Assembly: GCA_036733925.1 (NCBI GenBank)
Contig: DAIMZO010000002.1
Location: 1 to 64,000, forward strand
DNA from: UBA2897 sp036733925
GTDB taxonomy: Bacteria > Bacillota > Negativicutes > Selenomonadales > Selenomonadaceae
Reading direction: 5' to 3'
DNA: 64,000 nt
Each line of letters starts with the position of its first letter. Within the stretch, counting starts at the first letter, position 1. Position numbers and translations under genes: made by a program. Shown here in pieces: positions 51,776 to 60,124 of the stretch. The notes under the pieces were generated by a model. It saw only the letters and a list, made by a program, of their open reading frames with translations, was not told where the DNA came from and did no database searches.

Positions 51776-53911
51776 ATGTTCCATTTATTTTTGTCTGGCA
51801 AGGACAAACAAGATCATAACGTGCAGCCAGCGGCGGAGCGGCAGGTGCGCACCGCAAGCATCGTGCGCCCGGCCGGCAGCGCACAGACGCTGAATCAGCG
51901 CCCTGCAAGACCGGCTGCTGCCGCGCCAGCAGCCGCTGGTGACGCCGACATCAAGACGGCGTATCTCGGCGAAGGCGAGCTCACGCATGACAAGCTCGCA
52001 GCGCTCTGCAGTCTGCCAGGCGGCCCCGCGATAATCATCGGCTTCGTCTCCCCGGATCTTTCGGTGCCGGAAATCGCCGCGTCAATCAAAAGGGAAATCC
52101 CGTCGGATACCAAGCTGATCCTGATGACGACATCCGGAGAGCTCTGCCGCGGAACCGGCTCGCATACGCTGTACTGCGAGGCGCCGGAAGGCCGCGCAAA
52201 AGTGCTCCTGCAGTCGTATTCACACCGCATGATCGAGGATGTGTACACGATCAGCCTCACCCTGCCGAATGAGGATCTGCGCGATGGAGAGGTCAAGATG
52301 ACGGTTGCCGACCGCGTCGCGAAAATCCGCGAGGAAGTCGAGCGGTATAACGTCCCATTCCGCATCAGCGTGAACCATACGTTCGCGATGGTCTACGTCG
52401 ACGGCCTCTCGAACTCCGAGACCTTCGTGCTGCAGGCCCTCTACGAATCCGGCAAGTTCCCATGCCCGTTCATCGGCGGCTCGGCGGGCGGCAAGATGGA
52501 TTTCACGCACACCTACATCTATGATGGCAAAGAATGCGTGGAGAACCACGCCGTCATCACAATCATCCGCCTGACGAAAGATTACCGCTACGGCATCCTG
52601 AAATCGCAGGCTGTCAGCCGTACCAGTGATTCGTTCGAAATCAGCGAGGCGAACACCGCCCTGCGCTATGTCAGCACAGTCGCGACGAAAGATGGCCGGA
52701 GCATGTCGTTCATCGAGGCGCTCAAGAACCATTTCCATGTCTCGACGGTCGATGAACTGCAGACCGCGATGCAGGGCTATACCTTCGCGGCGAACATCAA
52801 CGGCGATGACTATATCCGCACGATTGCGAATATCGACGAGGCCAACGACCGCATCTACTTCTTCTGCGATATCGTCACCGGCGAGTGCCTCTACTTGATG
52901 AAGCGCGAATCGCTGAACACGACGCTCTCGCGCGATATCGCCGCATTCAAGCAGAACAAGCCGCAGCCGATTGGCGGGCTGCTCAACGACTGCATCCTGC
53001 ACCGCCTCGGCTATCCGGAGGAAATCAAGCATGTTGACCTGTTCTCCGGCCTGCCGGTCGCTGGCTTCTCGAGCTTCGGCGAAATCGCCGGCCTGCATGT
53101 CAACGAGACGCTGACCGCCATCTTCTTCTATCACACACCGGCCGGGACCGCATTCAGCGACAAGTACCTCGACAATTTCGCGAGCTACTATGCGAACTGC
53201 AACGTGTTCTTCTCCGAACGCATCATCTCCCGCCAGCGTTACATGGACAAGCTCAAGGACAGCCTGATCAAGATGTTCAAGAACTATCAGGAGGAAATGC
53301 CGAGCATCGTCCGCACCATCTCCCACATGTCCGCCGACGTCGAGGTTATCCAGAAATCCATCGGCGAACTGTCTGGCGGCGTCGACGAACAGAACGAGAT
53401 GTTCACGGATCTCATGGCCCGCAACCACGAGATCAACCCGAAGCTCGACATGCTGAGCCAGAGCACGCAGAAAATCAACGACGTGCTGCGCATGATCAAC
53501 GAGATTGCGTCGCAGATCAACCTGCTCGCCCTCAATGCGGCCATCGAGGCAGCGCGCGCGGGCGAAGCCGGACGCGGGTTCTCTGTCGTCGCGGAAGAGG
53601 TCCGCAAGCTGTCCGAAAACACGCAGGAAAGCCTGCACACGTCGGATGAGGCAATCTCCGCCCTGCTCCACGATGTCGAGCAGATTGACGGCATTCTGAG
53701 CAAGAACCAGCAGTTCGAATCGAAGATTGGCGAATTCGAGGAGAAGTTCCAGGGCCAGATGAAGGAAATGCATCAGAACCTCGACGCGGGGCTCGACCAT
53801 ATCCGCCAGTCCTCCGACTCCATCGGCGAGCTCGACAAGCTCAACGAGGCAACCGCAGAACAGATGAAGGAGCTTACGACGATCATCCACAACATCGAAC
53901 TCGGCATCTGA
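51776..53911 (+). CDS. Soluble chemoreceptor with FIST sensory domain
   Basis: A 711-residue protein with no membrane segment. A disordered Ala/Pro-rich start (1-55) is followed by a FIST N domain (about 60-265) and a FIST C domain (about 275-470). FIST proteins are predicted to bind small ligands such as amino acids. A methyl-accepting-type signalling coil follows, with the conserved hairpin tip INEIASQINLLALNAAIEAARAG...GFSVVAEEVRKLSENT (about 582-625) that contacts CheA and CheW. It is therefore a cytoplasmic taxis or signalling receptor. GAGGTG precedes the ATG. No other che genes lie in the window. The ligand is unknown. Confidence 0.9.
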   Translation: MFHLFLSGKDKQDHNVQPAAERQVRTASIVRPAGSAQTLNQRPARPAAAAPAAAGDADIKTAYLGEGELTHDKLAALCSLPGGPAIIIGFVSPDLSVPEIAASIKREIPSDTKLILMTTSGELCRGTGSHTLYCEAPEGRAKVLLQSYSHRMIEDVYTISLTLPNEDLRDGEVKMTVADRVAKIREEVERYNVPFRISVNHTFAMVYVDGLSNSETFVLQALYESGKFPCPFIGGSAGGKMDFTHTYIYDGKECVENHAVITIIRLTKDYRYGILKSQAVSRTSDSFEISEANTALRYVSTVATKDGRSMSFIEALKNHFHVSTVDELQTAMQGYTFAANINGDDYIRTIANIDEANDRIYFFCDIVTGECLYLMKRESLNTTLSRDIAAFKQNKPQPIGGLLNDCILHRLGYPEEIKHVDLFSGLPVAGFSSFGEIAGLHVNETLTAIFFYHTPAGTAFSDKYLDNFASYYANCNVFFSERIISRQRYMDKLKDSLIKMFKNYQEEMPSIVRTISHMSADVEVIQKSIGELSGGVDEQNEMFTDLMARNHEINPKLDMLSQSTQKINDVLRMINEIASQINLLALNAAIEAARAGEAGRGFSVVAEEVRKLSENTQESLHTSDEAISALLHDVEQIDGILSKNQQFESKIGEFEEKFQGQMKEMHQNLDAGLDHIRQSSDSIGELDKLNEATAEQMKELTTIIHNIELGI

Positions 53912-53930
53912 TGAAAACTTCACCATGAGA

Positions 53931-53966
53931 AAGGCGCTGCCCATCACGCGATGGGCAGCGCCTTTT
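53931..53966 (+). terminator. Bidirectional rho-independent terminator
   Basis: Perfect 15-bp arms (53931-53945 and 53950-53964) with a 4-base loop, GC-rich with T-run, between the convergent chemoreceptor and small membrane protein genes. Confidence 0.93.
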
Positions 53967-53976
53967 GTATACGCCG

Positions 53977-54240
53977 TTATTTTTTCTTCTCTTTTTCCTC
54001 TTTTTCCTGCGTAGAGATGATCTGGCGCAGCTGCTTCTGGCAGAAGTAGAATCCGCCGGCACCGATGAACAGCAAGATTAGCCCCGCTGTCCAGTGACCA
54101 TAATACGAGAGCGCGGCACCGCCGATGGCAAGGGCGCCGAAGAAAATCGTATTCCATGCCTGAATGAACTGATTGTAGAGATAGCCGAATTTCCGGCTGC
54201 GCATCGGCTTCTTATTTGCGTCTGCTTGAAACTTAAACAT
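53977..54240 (-). CDS. Small two-helix membrane protein
   Basis: An 87-residue protein that I do not recognise. Two hydrophobic segments (about 27-45 and 48-65) are joined by a short turn. The N-terminus is basic and the last 15 residues are a Lys/Glu-rich cytoplasmic tail. The start is taken as ATG at 54240, seven bases from a GGGG ribosome-binding site; ATG at 54246 has almost no spacing. It overlaps the end of the preceding DUF445 gene by eight bases, so it belongs to that operon and may act with those membrane proteins. Confidence 0.75.
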   Translation of the reverse strand: MFKFQADANKKPMRSRKFGYLYNQFIQAWNTIFFGALAIGGAALSYYGHWTAGLILLFIGAGGFYFCQKQLRQIISTQEKEEKEKKK

Positions 54241-55582
54241 ATCCATACCCCGCTAGCTTCAACAAGATGAACAGAATCAGGCCGATGCCCGAACCGACGA
54301 TAGATCCGTTCATGCGGATCCAGAGCAGGTCTGGCTCAACCTTGTCATAGACGAGATGATTGAGCTGCTCATCGGTGAGCCGCGACAAGACATCCGTGAC
54401 GATGACGCCAATCAGCGTCTGGGCGTGCAATGCGGAACGCGCGATGAGATCGTAAAGCAGATGCCCGACCGCCCGCCGCAGCTCCGTATCCTCCTGCATG
54501 AGGTGCAGGCCATGCTCGTACTCTGCGCGCAAGATTTCGAGCAACCGCGAATGCAAGGCCGGCAGGTGCTCCTCCACCGGATCTACGGAGCGCGCCATAT
54601 CCTCAGAAAAATGCTGGCGGACGGCCCCGAGCATGCGCAGAATGACCTCCTCGAGCGGAAGCTCCGAGAGCAGCGCGTCCTTCAGCTCGTGCGTGAGCTG
54701 GTGGAACTCCGGATCCTCATTGAGGACTGCTGCTTTCTCGTAAAACAGCGTGAGAATCTCCTTCTGAAGCGCCGAATCCGCCGTGCCGAGTTCCTGCAGC
54801 ATCGCGATGGACTGCTTCTGGATGAGACCAGCCGCCTCCTCGAGGTTGACCGCGTCCACTGCCTCAGCAATCGAGGCCCAGAATCGCTCCCAGCCCGTCT
54901 TCACGCGCTCGTTTTTATAGCGCTCGAGAAGCTGCTCGATAGCCGCGCGCGTTTCCTCCCGCTCCGCTATCCTCGCGAAATAAGCGGAAAGCTTGGCGAG
55001 GAACTCTTTATCCTTGCCGCTCCGCTGCAGCCACCTGCCGCACTCCGCGAAGAAATCCTCCGGCTCGACCTGCCCGAGCGTCTGGCGGAATTTCGCCGCC
55101 AGCGCCTCGGCCTGCCCCTCTGCTTTCTGCCGCAGGACAAAGTCGCGGATATAGTGTTGCGCTTGATGGGTCAGCTGCGCCTCCGTCTCCGGTTTCCCGA
55201 GCCACTCGAGAAGCATCGGCATCAGATGAAGCTGCTCGAGATGGTGGAAAATCTTCCGGCGCGAGAAGAATTCCTTCTGCACCATCGTGACCGATGCGTG
55301 GATGAAGGACTGCCTGCGCCGCGGGAGGATTGCCGTATGATACGGGAAGCCGAGCGGCTTGCGGAACAGCGCCGTGACCGCGAACCAGTCCGCGATGCCG
55401 CCGACAAGCGCCGCCTCCGCGCAGAACAGGAATCCCTCTGCAAAGACATTTCTCGGACGCGAGAGATGCACGCAGATGGCAAATACGAAGACGACGAGCG
55501 CGAACAGCAACGTCTTGTCCGCCTTGTTCCAGTTCGACCACGGCATAGCGCCGCGCCCCTCTTCTTTTTCAAGATCCGCCAT
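54233..55582 (-). CDS. DUF445 membrane protein (first-type paralogue, 449 residues)
   Basis: A member of the DUF445 family (relatives YjiN and YheB), of unknown function. One or two N-terminal helices carry the signature GGIADWFAVTALFRKPLG (about 61-78). A long helical central region of about 300 residues and a C-terminal helix preceded by RMNGSIVGSGIGLI complete it. The family is thought to be anchored at both ends in the inner membrane. The start is chosen at ATG 55582, which overlaps the upstream DUF445 stop as TGATG; a GTG at 55591 is possible. It is the second of two tandem paralogues. Confidence 0.88.
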   Translation of the reverse strand: MADLEKEEGRGAMPWSNWNKADKTLLFALVVFVFAICVHLSRPRNVFAEGFLFCAEAALVGGIADWFAVTALFRKPLGFPYHTAILPRRRQSFIHASVTMVQKEFFSRRKIFHHLEQLHLMPMLLEWLGKPETEAQLTHQAQHYIRDFVLRQKAEGQAEALAAKFRQTLGQVEPEDFFAECGRWLQRSGKDKEFLAKLSAYFARIAEREETRAAIEQLLERYKNERVKTGWERFWASIAEAVDAVNLEEAAGLIQKQSIAMLQELGTADSALQKEILTLFYEKAAVLNEDPEFHQLTHELKDALLSELPLEEVILRMLGAVRQHFSEDMARSVDPVEEHLPALHSRLLEILRAEYEHGLHLMQEDTELRRAVGHLLYDLIARSALHAQTLIGVIVTDVLSRLTDEQLNHLVYDKVEPDLLWIRMNGSIVGSGIGLILFILLKLAGYGYV

Positions 55583-56817
55583 CAGCCCCACATCCTTTCC
55601 ACGACGGAAACAATGAGGAACAACCCCATGCCGACCAGCGAACCGACCAGCGAACCATTGATGCGGATCATCTGCAGGTCATCCTGTACTTTGCTCTCGA
55701 CAAACGTCACGAGCTGATCATCCGAAAATTCGTTGAGCCTCTCCCGGATCAGGCCCGGAATCAGCACATGGTGCTTTCGGAGCTCACTCTCAAGGAAATC
55801 CTTCAGGAATGCATCAAAGCGCCGCTGCCAGGCATGCGATTCGATGAAATGATCGATCTGCTGGTCGAGGAACGCATTGAGATGCGGAATCCAGAACGGG
55901 TTCTCCCCTTTGACATTCGCTTCCAGCCAGCTGGTCAGAAGCGCCTCGATATCCATGCGGTCGAGGTATTGTTCCTTCCAACCTCTCAGCACATCGTGCA
56001 GGGACGCGTCCTGGCTGAACTGGCGCAGCATCATCTCGAGGCCGGCCTTTACGGACGCATAGGACTCTGACTCGCCGCGCAGCATCTGCCCGAGCCAGCG
56101 CTCGAGCCGCTCATTCAAGAGCGCGAGGATATGCTCATCATCGAGGTCGAGGACGCCAAGCACCAGCCCGCGCGTCAGCGAGTTCTTCTCGTATTCTTTG
56201 CGCAGCACCTCGATGTTGTCGAGCAGTACCTGTTGCATCGCCGGCGCGTACAAGACCTGCTTACCGATGGTGAGCAGGCTGTGCAGGATATGGCGTGAAT
56301 GCTGATCCTCGGACAGGATTTCGAGCAGGCTCGCGAGGACGCGCTCGAGCGGGAACGCCTTCAGGCCCTCGCGCACCGATGGCGCGAGCTCCCGTGCGAT
56401 GCGCGCACTGTCCATGCCGTTCACCGTCTGCAGAAGCACCTCATCGATGGTCTGCAGGATGCGCTCCCGGCCGCCGCGATGCGCGAGATAGTCCGACATC
56501 AGAGAACCGGTATCCTGCTCGCGAATCACGTGCATGATATGCTCGACAGAAAGCAGGTCATCGCTCGCAAATTTCACGATGGCATCCATGATCCGTTTCC
56601 GGTTCCGCCGCAGGATATCCGTACGGTAAGAGATGCCGAGCGGTTTCCGAAAAATCGCCGTGACCGCGAACCAGTCCGCAAGCCCGCCGATGGTCGCCGC
56701 GAGAAACCCATGGTGCAGCAACCCCGGTAGGAATCCTGTGCCGCTGACGCCAAGCGTCCCTAGGAACCCGGCCGCCGATATGCCGAGGGCAAGATCCGCT
56801 TTGTACCTTTTCTGCAA
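55582..56817 (-). CDS. DUF445 membrane protein (second paralogue, 411 residues)
   Basis: The upstream member of a tandem DUF445 pair. It shows the same plan: GGLADWFAVTAIFRKPLG near the N-terminus (about 44-61), a helical middle, and a C-terminal RINGSLVGSLVGMGLF membrane anchor. Sequence outside the two ends differs from its neighbour, so the duplication is old. Function is unknown in the family; envelope or stress roles are suggested for some members. ATG at 56817. It precedes its paralogue with TGATG coupling and follows galU by 34 bases on the same strand. Confidence 0.88.
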   Translation of the reverse strand: MQKRYKADLALGISAAGFLGTLGVSGTGFLPGLLHHGFLAATIGGLADWFAVTAIFRKPLGISYRTDILRRNRKRIMDAIVKFASDDLLSVEHIMHVIREQDTGSLMSDYLAHRGGRERILQTIDEVLLQTVNGMDSARIARELAPSVREGLKAFPLERVLASLLEILSEDQHSRHILHSLLTIGKQVLYAPAMQQVLLDNIEVLRKEYEKNSLTRGLVLGVLDLDDEHILALLNERLERWLGQMLRGESESYASVKAGLEMMLRQFSQDASLHDVLRGWKEQYLDRMDIEALLTSWLEANVKGENPFWIPHLNAFLDQQIDHFIESHAWQRRFDAFLKDFLESELRKHHVLIPGLIRERLNEFSDDQLVTFVESKVQDDLQMIRINGSLVGSLVGMGLFLIVSVVERMWG

Positions 56818-56851
56818 ATCCGATTACCCCGCTTTCCCGTTTTCTTGAGCC

Positions 56852-57739
56852 TTACTGTTTCTTCTGCTCCTCCACAAGATTGTGGAGATACACCCGGAAT
56901 TTCGGTCCGAGATCCGGACGGCGCAGGGCGAACTCGACCGTCGCCTTCAAGAAACCGAGCTTGTCGCCGACATCGTAGCGCTTGCCCTCAAAATCGTAGG
57001 CATAGACCGCGTCGCGGCGCGCGAGAACCTTCAGCGCATCGGTCAGCTGGATCTCGCCGCCCTTGCCCGGCTCCGTATGCTCGAGAATATAGAAGATCTC
57101 CGGCTTGATGATGTAACGGCCGAGCACCGCCATGCGGCTCGGCGCCTCACCCGGATCCGGCTTCTCGACCATATCCGTCACGCGCATGAGGCGCGGGTTG
57201 TTCGTCTGGTCGCCGGCGACGATGCCGTACGAGCTCACCTTGTCCTGCGGCACCATCTGGCAGCCGAGCACGGATCCGCCGGTCTCATCGTAGACGTCGA
57301 TGAGCTGCTTGAGCGCCGGCTTCTCCGGATTGTACACGACATCATCGCCGAGCAGTACCGCGAACGGCTCATCTCCCATGAACGCCTTCGCGCAGAGGAT
57401 TGCATCGCCGAGGCCGCGCATATAGCGCTGGCGGATATAATGGATATTGATATCCGCCGTCTCTTGCACTTTCTTCAGCAGGTCAAGCTTGCCCTTCTTC
57501 TTGAGCTCCGCCTCGAGCGTCGGCGCGGAGTCGAAATGATCCTCGATGGCGCGCTTGCCATGGCCGCTGACAATCAGGATATCCTCGATACCACTCGCGA
57601 GCGCCTCCTCGACGATGTACTGGATCGTCGGCGTGTCGACGATTGGCAGCATTTCCTTCGGCGTCGCCTTTGTCGCCGGCAAAAACCGTGTACCATATCC
57701 TGCCGCCGGAATAACGGCTTTGCGAATCCGACTGTTCAT
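56852..57739 (-). CDS. galU: UTP-glucose-1-phosphate uridylyltransferase
   Basis: A 295-residue GalU that makes UDP-glucose for LPS, capsule and glycolipid synthesis. Motifs are AVIPAAGYGTRFLPATKATPKEMLP (N-terminal nucleotide loop, about 8-32), FAVLLGDDV and EKPDPGEAPS, with the C-terminal DVGDKLGFLKA. Length is normal. ATG at 57739. It heads a run with the DUF445 pair and the small membrane protein. An envelope role for the whole run is possible but not shown. Confidence 0.96.
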   Translation of the reverse strand: MNSRIRKAVIPAAGYGTRFLPATKATPKEMLPIVDTPTIQYIVEEALASGIEDILIVSGHGKRAIEDHFDSAPTLEAELKKKGKLDLLKKVQETADINIHYIRQRYMRGLGDAILCAKAFMGDEPFAVLLGDDVVYNPEKPALKQLIDVYDETGGSVLGCQMVPQDKVSSYGIVAGDQTNNPRLMRVTDMVEKPDPGEAPSRMAVLGRYIIKPEIFYILEHTEPGKGGEIQLTDALKVLARRDAVYAYDFEGKRYDVGDKLGFLKATVEFALRRPDLGPKFRVYLHNLVEEQKKQ

Positions 57740-57847
57740 ATCTATTCTTTCCCCTTTTATGAAAGCACAACGTCCGAAGCGCTTTCTAATTGATTATTAC
57801 CTTTCTATTATACCTTGTTTTTCCGTTTTCTGCCACCTATGTACAAA

Positions 57848-57877
57848 AATAAGCCTTCCCAAACAGAAAGGCTTATT
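57848..57877 (-). terminator. Rho-independent terminator after the DapF-like gene
   Basis: Perfect 10-bp arms (57848-57857 and 57868-57877) with a 10-base loop. On the minus strand it is followed by TTTTTG. It lies about 55 bases past the stop of the half-DapF gene, upstream of galU. Confidence 0.8.
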
Positions 57878-57932
57878 CTCGCACAAAGATGTGAGTGGAT
57901 GTGATTTGTGATTTTCTCTATCTTCTTGCCGC

Positions 57933-58265
57933 TCACGCGACAGCAGCAGTCTCATTTTCTTTGGATGCCGTACAAAGCAGACGGTCGACGTAATAGTCCG
58001 TCAGCGTAACCTCATAGTCCGCCTCCGCACGCGAGAGCACGGCGTAATCCTCAGCCGTCAGGTTCTCCTGCGTGCCGTCCGCGCGATACACGGTGAAGGA
58101 CGGCACTTCTTCGGTTCCGGTGAACACGATCAGGAGGTCAGCGCCGACGCCATTGGCCTTATCGCAGAGCATGCGGGCGGACATCGCGTCCGGCATGAAG
58201 CCCTGCGTCCCATCCATCATGAGGATCTGTCTGCCATCTGCCAGATATGCGTGAAGTTCTACCAT
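57933..58265 (-). CDS. Half-length diaminopimelate-epimerase-like protein without catalytic Cys
   Basis: A 110-residue protein resembling only the N-terminal half-domain of DapF. The block LCDKANGVGADLLIV (33-47) matches DapF's LCDR..GIGADG, and FTVYRADGT (57-65) matches its F.MRIFNADGSE strand. Where DapF then has the catalytic CGNGIR, this protein reads ENLTAEDYAVL, so no catalytic Cys is present. The second half-domain is absent. The start is taken as ATG at 58265; GTG at 58274 is possible. The gene ends in a terminator, has normal codon use and is not obviously decaying. It is divergent from the AraC regulator. The function is unknown; a ligand-binding or regulatory role is conceivable. 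Confidence 0.65.
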   Translation of the reverse strand: MVELHAYLADGRQILMMDGTQGFMPDAMSARMLCDKANGVGADLLIVFTGTEEVPSFTVYRADGTQENLTAEDYAVLSRAEADYEVTLTDYYVDRLLCTASKENETAAVA

Positions 58266-58409
58266 CTCGTCCACCGTCCTGTCAAATACCTGTTTCCTAT
58301 ATCTCTTTCGATTGCCTATAGTATAGCAGTCATTTTCTGCGCAGGAAAGAGCAAAACTTGCTTGCTTTCTTGCAAAAAATGCGCTAACTTAAAGACAGGA
58401 GGTATGGAC

Positions 58410-59261
58410 GTGGCAAAACGATACAAACAGGGCTACCTCGAGGGCGATTACCGCATCTTCCGCCTGCAGACACCGCTCACGAGAGAAGTGCCTTTCCACT
58501 ATCACGATTTCCATAAGATCATATTATTTCTGGACGGCGCCATCGACTACGTCATCGAGGGACGGCGCTGGTCGCTGCGGCCGCATGACCTTGTCCTCGT
58601 CGCGGCCGGGCAGATGCACCGCCCGATTGCCGGCGACGCGGGCGTGCCGTACAAGCGGCTCGTCATCTACGTCTCGCCGGACTTCCTCGCCCGCTGGTCC
58701 GCCCGCGAGCCATCCGGCGACGACCTCGCCGCCTGCTTTGCCGCGGCACAGAAAGAAGGCGGCGTCATGCACCAGACCGCCGCGCGCAGCCATGACCTGC
58801 TCTTCCACATGGAGCGCACCCTGCGCATCGCCAAAGGAGAGGGCTTTGCGAACCAGCTCTACACGGGGCTCGCCTTCGTGGAGTTCCTGATCCTCGTCAA
58901 CCGTTCGATGCAGCGCCATGAGCTCGACGCCTTGAAGGGGCAGGCTGCCGACCCGAAAATCGAAAAGATGCTCACCTATATCGGTGAGCATCTGGATGGC
59001 GACCTGCGCGTGAAGACCCTCGCTCAACATATCTACCTGAGCCCTTATCACCTCATGCGGAAATTCAAGGCCGAGACCGGCATGAGCCTGCACCACTACG
59101 TCTTGACGCGGCGCCTGCAGAGAGCACGCGAATTGCTGCGCACGGATGACAGCCATAGCATCGCGGAAATCGCCGAAGCCTGCGGCTTCCGCGACTACTC
59201 GACATTCTCGCGCGCCTTCCGCAGCGCGTTCCACATCACGCCGAAAGCCATCCGGAACTGA
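58410..59261 (+). CDS. AraC-family transcriptional regulator (GTG start)
   Basis: A 283-residue regulator. The N-terminal cupin-type ligand domain has the HYHDFHK segment and GDYRIFRLQTPL. The C-terminal double helix-turn-helix (about 185-283) includes LSPYHLMRKFKAETG and IAEIAEACGFRDYSTFSRAFRSAF. The start is GTG at 58410, which has seven bases between it and GGAGG; the ATG at 58404 has only one base of spacing. It is divergent from the half-DapF gene, which may be a target, and converges with queC. The effector is unknown, probably a carbohydrate or similar small molecule. Confidence 0.92.
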   Translation: MAKRYKQGYLEGDYRIFRLQTPLTREVPFHYHDFHKIILFLDGAIDYVIEGRRWSLRPHDLVLVAAGQMHRPIAGDAGVPYKRLVIYVSPDFLARWSAREPSGDDLAACFAAAQKEGGVMHQTAARSHDLLFHMERTLRIAKGEGFANQLYTGLAFVEFLILVNRSMQRHELDALKGQAADPKIEKMLTYIGEHLDGDLRVKTLAQHIYLSPYHLMRKFKAETGMSLHHYVLTRRLQRARELLRTDDSHSIAEIAEACGFRDYSTFSRAFRSAFHITPKAIRN

Positions 59262-59267
59262 AAGGCA

Positions 59268-59960
59268 TTACTGTTTCAATGCCGGATCCTCGACGCCGTT
59301 CGCCGCGAACGCCGCGGCGCGGTCGATGCACGTGCCGCATTTGCCGCACGGCTTATCTCCGCCCTCATAGCAGGACCAGGTGAGCTCGTACGGAACTTTC
59401 AGGCGCAGGCCCTCTTTGACGACGCCCGCCTTGTTCTTATGGATGAACGGCGCCTCGAGGCGCAGCTGATGCCCCGATCCCTCATAGATGGCGCGGCTCA
59501 TCGACTCGTGGAACTTCGGCGAGCAGTCCGGATAGGCGAATCCGGCCGCATCATCGGCATGCGCACCGTAATAAATCACCGAGCAACCGTTCTCGAGCGC
59601 AATCACCGCCGCGGTCGAGAGAAACATGCCGTTGCGGAACGGCACATAGGTCGAAACCGGCTTCTCGCCCCTCGTCTCCTTAATCTGCTCGGCATAGCTC
59701 TTCTCGGGGATGCTCTGCGTCGACCCCGTGAGCAGCGAGCAGTCGCTGTCCGCGAACAGCGTGGACACATCCATCTCTTTATGTACGAGCTGATAATACT
59801 CTGCGATCTCCGCCGCCGCACGGAGCTCCCGGTCATGCTTCTGTCCATAGTACATCGAAAGCGTCAGGACGTTCTCCCTGCCATATTTTTCGACTGCCAA
59901 TGCGACCGCCGTGGACGAATCCACGCCGCCGCTCGACAGTACCAATGCTTTTTCTGCCAT
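59268..59960 (-). CDS. queC: 7-cyano-7-deazaguanine synthase QueC
   Basis: A 230-residue enzyme that turns 7-carboxy-7-deazaguanine into preQ0 on the queuosine pathway. It has the PP-loop SSGGVDSSTA near the start, YVPFRNGMFLS and the zinc site CYEGGDKPCGKCGTC near the C-terminus. The start is ATG at 59960 (MAEKALVL), with GGAG nine bases upstream. A longer frame (to 60032) is unlikely. No other queuosine gene lies beside it, and I see no preQ1 riboswitch in its leader. Confidence 0.95.
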   Translation of the reverse strand: MAEKALVLSSGGVDSSTAVALAVEKYGRENVLTLSMYYGQKHDRELRAAAEIAEYYQLVHKEMDVSTLFADSDCSLLTGSTQSIPEKSYAEQIKETRGEKPVSTYVPFRNGMFLSTAAVIALENGCSVIYYGAHADDAAGFAYPDCSPKFHESMSRAIYEGSGHQLRLEAPFIHKNKAGVVKEGLRLKVPYELTWSCYEGGDKPCGKCGTCIDRAAAFAANGVEDPALKQ

Positions 59961-60124
59961 TGTCATATTCTCCTTTCGGTATGCCACCACCATGGCCTCC
60001 CCGTATATCAAGAAGATCAACTTGCCTATCATTCATCGGCCTCCCCCTGCGGGAGAGTGGGTGGAAGGGGCACTGAAGTTTATTCTACCACATATCTCTT
60101 CCATCAGAAAGTGCTCCTGTCCCC

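Noticed and set aside
52220..54157. Long antisense frame opposite the FIST chemoreceptor
   Set aside because: It has no ribosome-binding site or recognisable domain and crosses a strong terminator. The plus-strand gene is complete.
59961..60124. Possible preQ1 riboswitch before queC
   Set aside because: No preQ1-I or preQ1-II core sequence was seen; only a small CTCCC-GCAG-GGGAG hairpin is present.
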